This document shows positions 42,426-45,221 of a DNA stretch of 45,221 nucleotides, piece after piece. The notes beneath the pieces were generated by a model that saw only the letters and a list, made by a program, of their open reading frames with translations, searched no databases and was not told the origin of the DNA. The stretch spans positions 1 through 45,221 of the forward strand of contig JBAXYB010000014.1 of NCBI GenBank assembly GCA_037127585.1. The letters run 5' to 3'. Origin of the DNA: CAINDI01 sp037127585 (GTDB lineage Bacteria > Verrucomicrobiota > Verrucomicrobiia > Palsa-1439). Position numbers and translations under genes: made by a program. Each line of letters begins with the position of its first letter. The first letter of the stretch is position 1.

Positions 42426-44492
42426 ATGAATCGACGACTACTTTTTCTCGCGTTCGTTATCGGTCTCTCTGCCTGTCAGACCGCGCCGCCGGTGGCGAAA
42501 CGAGTTCCACACATCACGGCGATTCACGGGGAGCGGCTCGTGGACGATTATTTCTGGCTGCGCGAGAAAGAGTCACCGGCGGTGCTGGCTTATCTGAAAG
42601 CTGAGAACGCTTATACCGACGTGGTTATGAAACCGACGCAGCCGCTTCAGGACAAACTTTACAACGAAATGATCGGCCACCTACAGGAGACCGACCGGGG
42701 TGTGGCGCATCGGGACGGGGATTGGCTCTACTATCACCGGACCGAAGCGACGAAACAGTATCCGATCTATTGCCGGAAACGTGGCTCGTTGGCAGCGGCT
42801 GAAGAGATCGTGCTCGACCTGAATCAGCTCGGCGCCGGCCAAGAGTTCATCGATCTGGGCGCGTTTGAAGTCAGTGATGACGGCAACTGGCTCGCATACT
42901 CGCTCGACGCGACCGGCTTTCAGGAATTTACGTTGTTCGTCAAAGACCTGCGCACCGGGCAGTTGCTCGCCGAGAAGATTCCGCACGTGGCCGGCTGTGT
43001 CTGGGCCGCCGACAACCAGACGATATTCTACGTCACGGAGGACGAGGCCAAACGGTCGTACCGTCTGTGGCGGCATGAATTGGGCGGCAAGCCGGACGCC
43101 TTGCTCTACGAGGAGAAAGACGAACTCTTCTCGCTGGGCATCGGCCGGTCACGGAGTAAGGCGTACATTTTCGCCGCGTCTGCCAGCAAGAACACGCGGG
43201 AATTCCGGTATCTTCGCGCGGACCAACCGGGCGGTGAGTGGAAGATCATCGCGCCGCGGACGCCGGGTCACGAGTACGATGTCGATCAGGCCGGCGATTT
43301 ATTTTACATCCGCACCAACGACAAGGGACGCAACTTCCGGCTGGTCACGGCGCCAGTCGCCAATCCTGGCCGGGACAATTGGAAAGAAATCGTGCCGGTC
43401 CGGGACGCAGTTGTGCTGGATGATTTGACTCTGTTCGCGCAGTTCTACGTTTTGTTGGAACGGGAGGACGGCTTGCCGCGTTTGCGCGTGGTGGAAATGG
43501 CGACCGGTATGTCCCGGCGGATTGATTTTCCGGATCCGACCTACGCGATCGGCTCGGGGGACAACGCGGTGTTTCAGACCAACGTGTTCCGGTACGTCTT
43601 CGAGTCGTTGCGGACGCCGCATTCGATATTCGACTATGACATGACCACCGGCCAGAGCCTCTTGTTGAAGCAGCAGCCGGTGAAAAACTACGATGCGGCG
43701 AATTATCAAGTGGAGCGATTGTTCGCCACCGCCAGCGACGGGACGCGGATTCCGATTTCGCTCGTGTCACGGAAGGGCGTGGCGCGCCGGGCGTTGTTGC
43801 TGGATGGATACGGGGCCTACGGCATACCGGAGGATGTTTGGTTTTCGTCGCAGCGGCTCTGCTTGTTGGATCGGGGAGTGACGTTTGCCGTCGCGCACAT
43901 TCGCGGTGGCGGCGAATTTGGGAAGCTGTGGCACGACGGCGGACGGATGCTGCAGAAGCGAAACACGTTTACCGATTTTATTTCCTGCGCCGAGTGGTTG
44001 ATCCGGCAAGGTTACCCGAAACCCGCGATCAACGGCGGCAGCGCCGGGGGGTTGTTGCTGGGCGCGGTGTTGAACATGCGGCCGGATTTGTTTCAGGCGG
44101 CGCTGGTGGAGGTGCCGTTTGTCGACGTGATCAATACGATGCTCGATGAAACGTTACCGCTGACGGTCGGCGAGTTTGAGGAGTGGGGGAATCCGAAGGA
44201 GAAACAATTCTACGAGTACATCAAGAGTTACAGTCCGTACGACAACATTGCCGCGCGGAACTATCCGGCAATGCTCGTGAAGAGTTCGCTCAACGACAGT
44301 CGGGTGATGTATTGGGAGCCGGCCAAGTACGTGGCCAAACTGCGGGCAACCAAGACGAGCCGGCAACCGTTGCTCTTCAAGGTGGAACTCGAACCCGCCG
44401 GCCACAGTGGCAAGTCCGGCCGGTACGATGCGCTGCATGAGATCGCGTTTGATTACGCGTTTCTGCTGACGCAGTGGGGAATCAAGGAGTAG
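42426..44492 (+). CDS. Prolyl oligopeptidase family (S9A) serine peptidase, lipoprotein
   Basis: 688 residues from ATG 42426. The N-terminus RRLLFLAFVIGLSAC is a lipoprotein signal with Cys17 or so as lipidation site. An N-terminal seven-bladed propeller (about 60-420) is followed by the alpha/beta hydrolase domain: VAHIRGGGEFGKLWHDGGR, nucleophile in INGGSAGG (Ser539), Asp624 in SSLNDSRV and His660 in AGHSGKSGR. The order and the GGSAGG box fit oligopeptidase B/prolyl oligopeptidase, which cut short peptides after basic residues or proline. Membrane anchoring would place it at the envelope. The stop abuts that of the convergent lipoprotein gene (GTAGCTAC, 44489-44496). Confidence 0.93.
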   Translation: MNRRLLFLAFVIGLSACQTAPPVAKRVPHITAIHGERLVDDYFWLREKESPAVLAYLKAENAYTDVVMKPTQPLQDKLYNEMIGHLQETDRGVAHRDGDWLYYHRTEATKQYPIYCRKRGSLAAAEEIVLDLNQLGAGQEFIDLGAFEVSDDGNWLAYSLDATGFQEFTLFVKDLRTGQLLAEKIPHVAGCVWAADNQTIFYVTEDEAKRSYRLWRHELGGKPDALLYEEKDELFSLGIGRSRSKAYIFAASASKNTREFRYLRADQPGGEWKIIAPRTPGHEYDVDQAGDLFYIRTNDKGRNFRLVTAPVANPGRDNWKEIVPVRDAVVLDDLTLFAQFYVLLEREDGLPRLRVVEMATGMSRRIDFPDPTYAIGSGDNAVFQTNVFRYVFESLRTPHSIFDYDMTTGQSLLLKQQPVKNYDAANYQVERLFATASDGTRIPISLVSRKGVARRALLLDGYGAYGIPEDVWFSSQRLCLLDRGVTFAVAHIRGGGEFGKLWHDGGRMLQKRNTFTDFISCAEWLIRQGYPKPAINGGSAGGLLLGAVLNMRPDLFQAALVEVPFVDVINTMLDETLPLTVGEFEEWGNPKEKQFYEYIKSYSPYDNIAARNYPAMLVKSSLNDSRVMYWEPAKYVAKLRATKTSRQPLLFKVELEPAGHSGKSGRYDALHEIAFDYAFLLTQWGIKE

Positions 44493-44648
44493 CTACTGCG
44501 AGCCGGGCGGGCGCATGCCACCGAGTGCGCCGGCGCCTTCCCAGCCTTGCGGACGATTCCAGGGAATGGTGCTGATATCGTCCGGGTCTCGGGTGGAGCT
44601 GCAGCCGGCAAGTCCAGCCAACAACAGCAGTAGCAGCCAGCGCGTCAT
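44493..44648 (-). CDS. Very small lipoprotein
   Basis: 51 residues from ATG 44648. RWLLLLLLAGLAGCSSTRDP is a textbook lipoprotein signal with Cys16 lipidated; the mature part is only about 35 residues (TIPWNRPQGWEGAGALGG). It starts 10 bp after the coiled-coil gene, so they share a transcript. The WNRPQGWEG segment recalls small lipoproteins of Verrucomicrobiota that follow coiled-coil envelope genes. Function unknown. Confidence 0.72.
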   Translation of the reverse strand: MTRWLLLLLLAGLAGCSSTRDPDDISTIPWNRPQGWEGAGALGGMRPPGSQ

Positions 44649-44658
44649 ACCGACTCGA

Positions 44659-45221
44659 TTAGTGAACAACCAAATCACCGACGCGGAGAACCCCGCGCTG
44701 AAATTCAGGGAGAATTTCCGCGACGCTGGTGGCTTGACCGACGGTGCGGACTTGGACTTTGCCGACCATCTTGGTGTCGCGGTAGACGAGGAAGTTGGTA
44801 TTAGTCTGAACGCGTTGATCCTTGCCGAGGTCGAGGACCACAAAGCCCCAAGCATCACGCACCTCGGCGATACTCCCGCGGAGATTGACCGGGGCGGTGC
44901 TGAGTTCTTCGACTTTCTGTTTCAGCATGCTATTTTCATCGCGCATCACGACCATTTGTTGGCCCAGAATCTTAAAATCTTCGGTTTGATTGACGATCTT
45001 GTCGCGCAACTTATCGATATTGCTAATGTCCGTGATCCCGGCAGCCACGAGACTGTCTTGAATCTTCTTCAAACTGTCTTGGGAGCTGACGAGTTCGGTC
45101 TTCGTTTTATCGAGTTCCGGGGTCTTGTCGGCAACGGTTTGCTTGCAGGTCTCGGCTTCCTGCGATTTCTGGGCCAATTCGACCTTCTTGCCTTCGAGAA
45201 TACCGGTGGTGGTAACGAGTT
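44659..45221 (-). CDS. Coiled-coil protein with a C-terminal beta domain; 5' end beyond the right edge
   Basis: The frame is open to the right edge (187 codons in window), so the N-terminus is missing; an internal TTG at 45177 is not taken as the start. About 110 residues are coiled coil (Lys/Glu/Gln/Leu rich), followed by a ~65-residue beta domain: GFVVLDLGKDQRV ... FLVYRDTKMVGKVQV ... RGVLRVGDLVV. This domain is paralogous to that of the lipoprotein at 4115. The missing start probably has a signal or membrane segment. It is followed by the small lipoprotein, suggesting an envelope role. Confidence 0.8.
   Translation of the reverse strand, partial: LVTTTGILEGKKVELAQKSQEAETCKQTVADKTPELDKTKTELVSSQDSLKKIQDSLVAAGITDISNIDKLRDKIVNQTEDFKILGQQMVVMRDENSMLKQKVEELSTAPVNLRGSIAEVRDAWGFVVLDLGKDQRVQTNTNFLVYRDTKMVGKVQVRTVGQATSVAEILPEFQRGVLRVGDLVVH

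Overview
The window is GC-rich, gene-dense bacterial chromosome. A bactofilin pair (one with a zinc ribbon), a large MoxR/VWA membrane cluster, a 2,000-residue alpha-2-macroglobulin, DapF-type lysine synthesis and many palindromic intergenic repeats suggest a PVC-superphylum bacterium, most likely Verrucomicrobiota. That placement is inference from gene content; no rRNA or complete tRNA gene is present to confirm it.

Layout. (1) 1-2.3 kb is accessory DNA: a DNA adenine methyltransferase running off the left edge, a strongly structured region upstream of it, and a Phd/RelE-type toxin-antitoxin pair lying between the intact upp 3' end and a diverged second copy of that 3' end. (2) 2.3-4.5 kb is an operon lipoprotein-moeA-upp that starts beside the 3' half of a tRNA-Arg(TCT). 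(3) 4.8-8.6 kb carries purB and a three-part oxygenase (MocD/desaturase-like membrane domain, Rieske domain, NqrF-like reductase) with decayed fragments around them. (4) 8.65-20 kb, minus strand, is a MoxR-type cluster: VWA membrane protein, exported carbohydrate-binding-like protein, 1,194-residue membrane/coiled-coil protein, PA14/TPR-like protein, small exported protein and FHA-MoxR ATPase; a second toxin-antitoxin pair sits inside it on the other strand. (5) 20-23.3 kb is a sugar locus: D-lyxose/mannose isomerase, an alpha-galactosidase pseudogene without its catalytic domain, a mannitol-1-phosphate dehydrogenase-like enzyme and a DMT transporter. (6) 23.3-28 kb is a tightly coupled operon pyrD - ABC exporter - rluA - MFS. 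(7) 28-34.2 kb holds a TPR protein, a dapF homologue with both catalytic cysteines replaced by serine, and carB split into two ORFs, with two bactofilin genes and a truncated M55 peptidase fragment between the halves. (8) 34.3-45.2 kb holds the alpha-2-macroglobulin, ruvB, a GspF-like protein, a prolyl-oligopeptidase lipoprotein, and a lipoprotein plus coiled-coil protein at the right edge.

Three themes cross the window. First, composite palindromes (two hairpins inside a short outer stem) recur, supply stop codons to neighbouring genes, and one sits in frame inside the alpha-2-macroglobulin. Second, at least seven genes have a sigma70-like promoter whose -10 ends 6-9 nt before the start codon with no Shine-Dalgarno, so their mRNAs are probably leaderless. 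Third, gene remnants are common (upp end, tRNA half, beta-helix end, alpha-galactosidase, M55 peptidase), a sign of past insertion and deletion.

The best candidates for unusual biology are the single-chain desaturase-Rieske-NqrF protein, the split carB with inserted bactofilins, the Cys-less DapF homologue, and the palindrome family with its in-gene copy. I saw no clear new defence system; the only defence gene is the truncated methyltransferase at the left edge.
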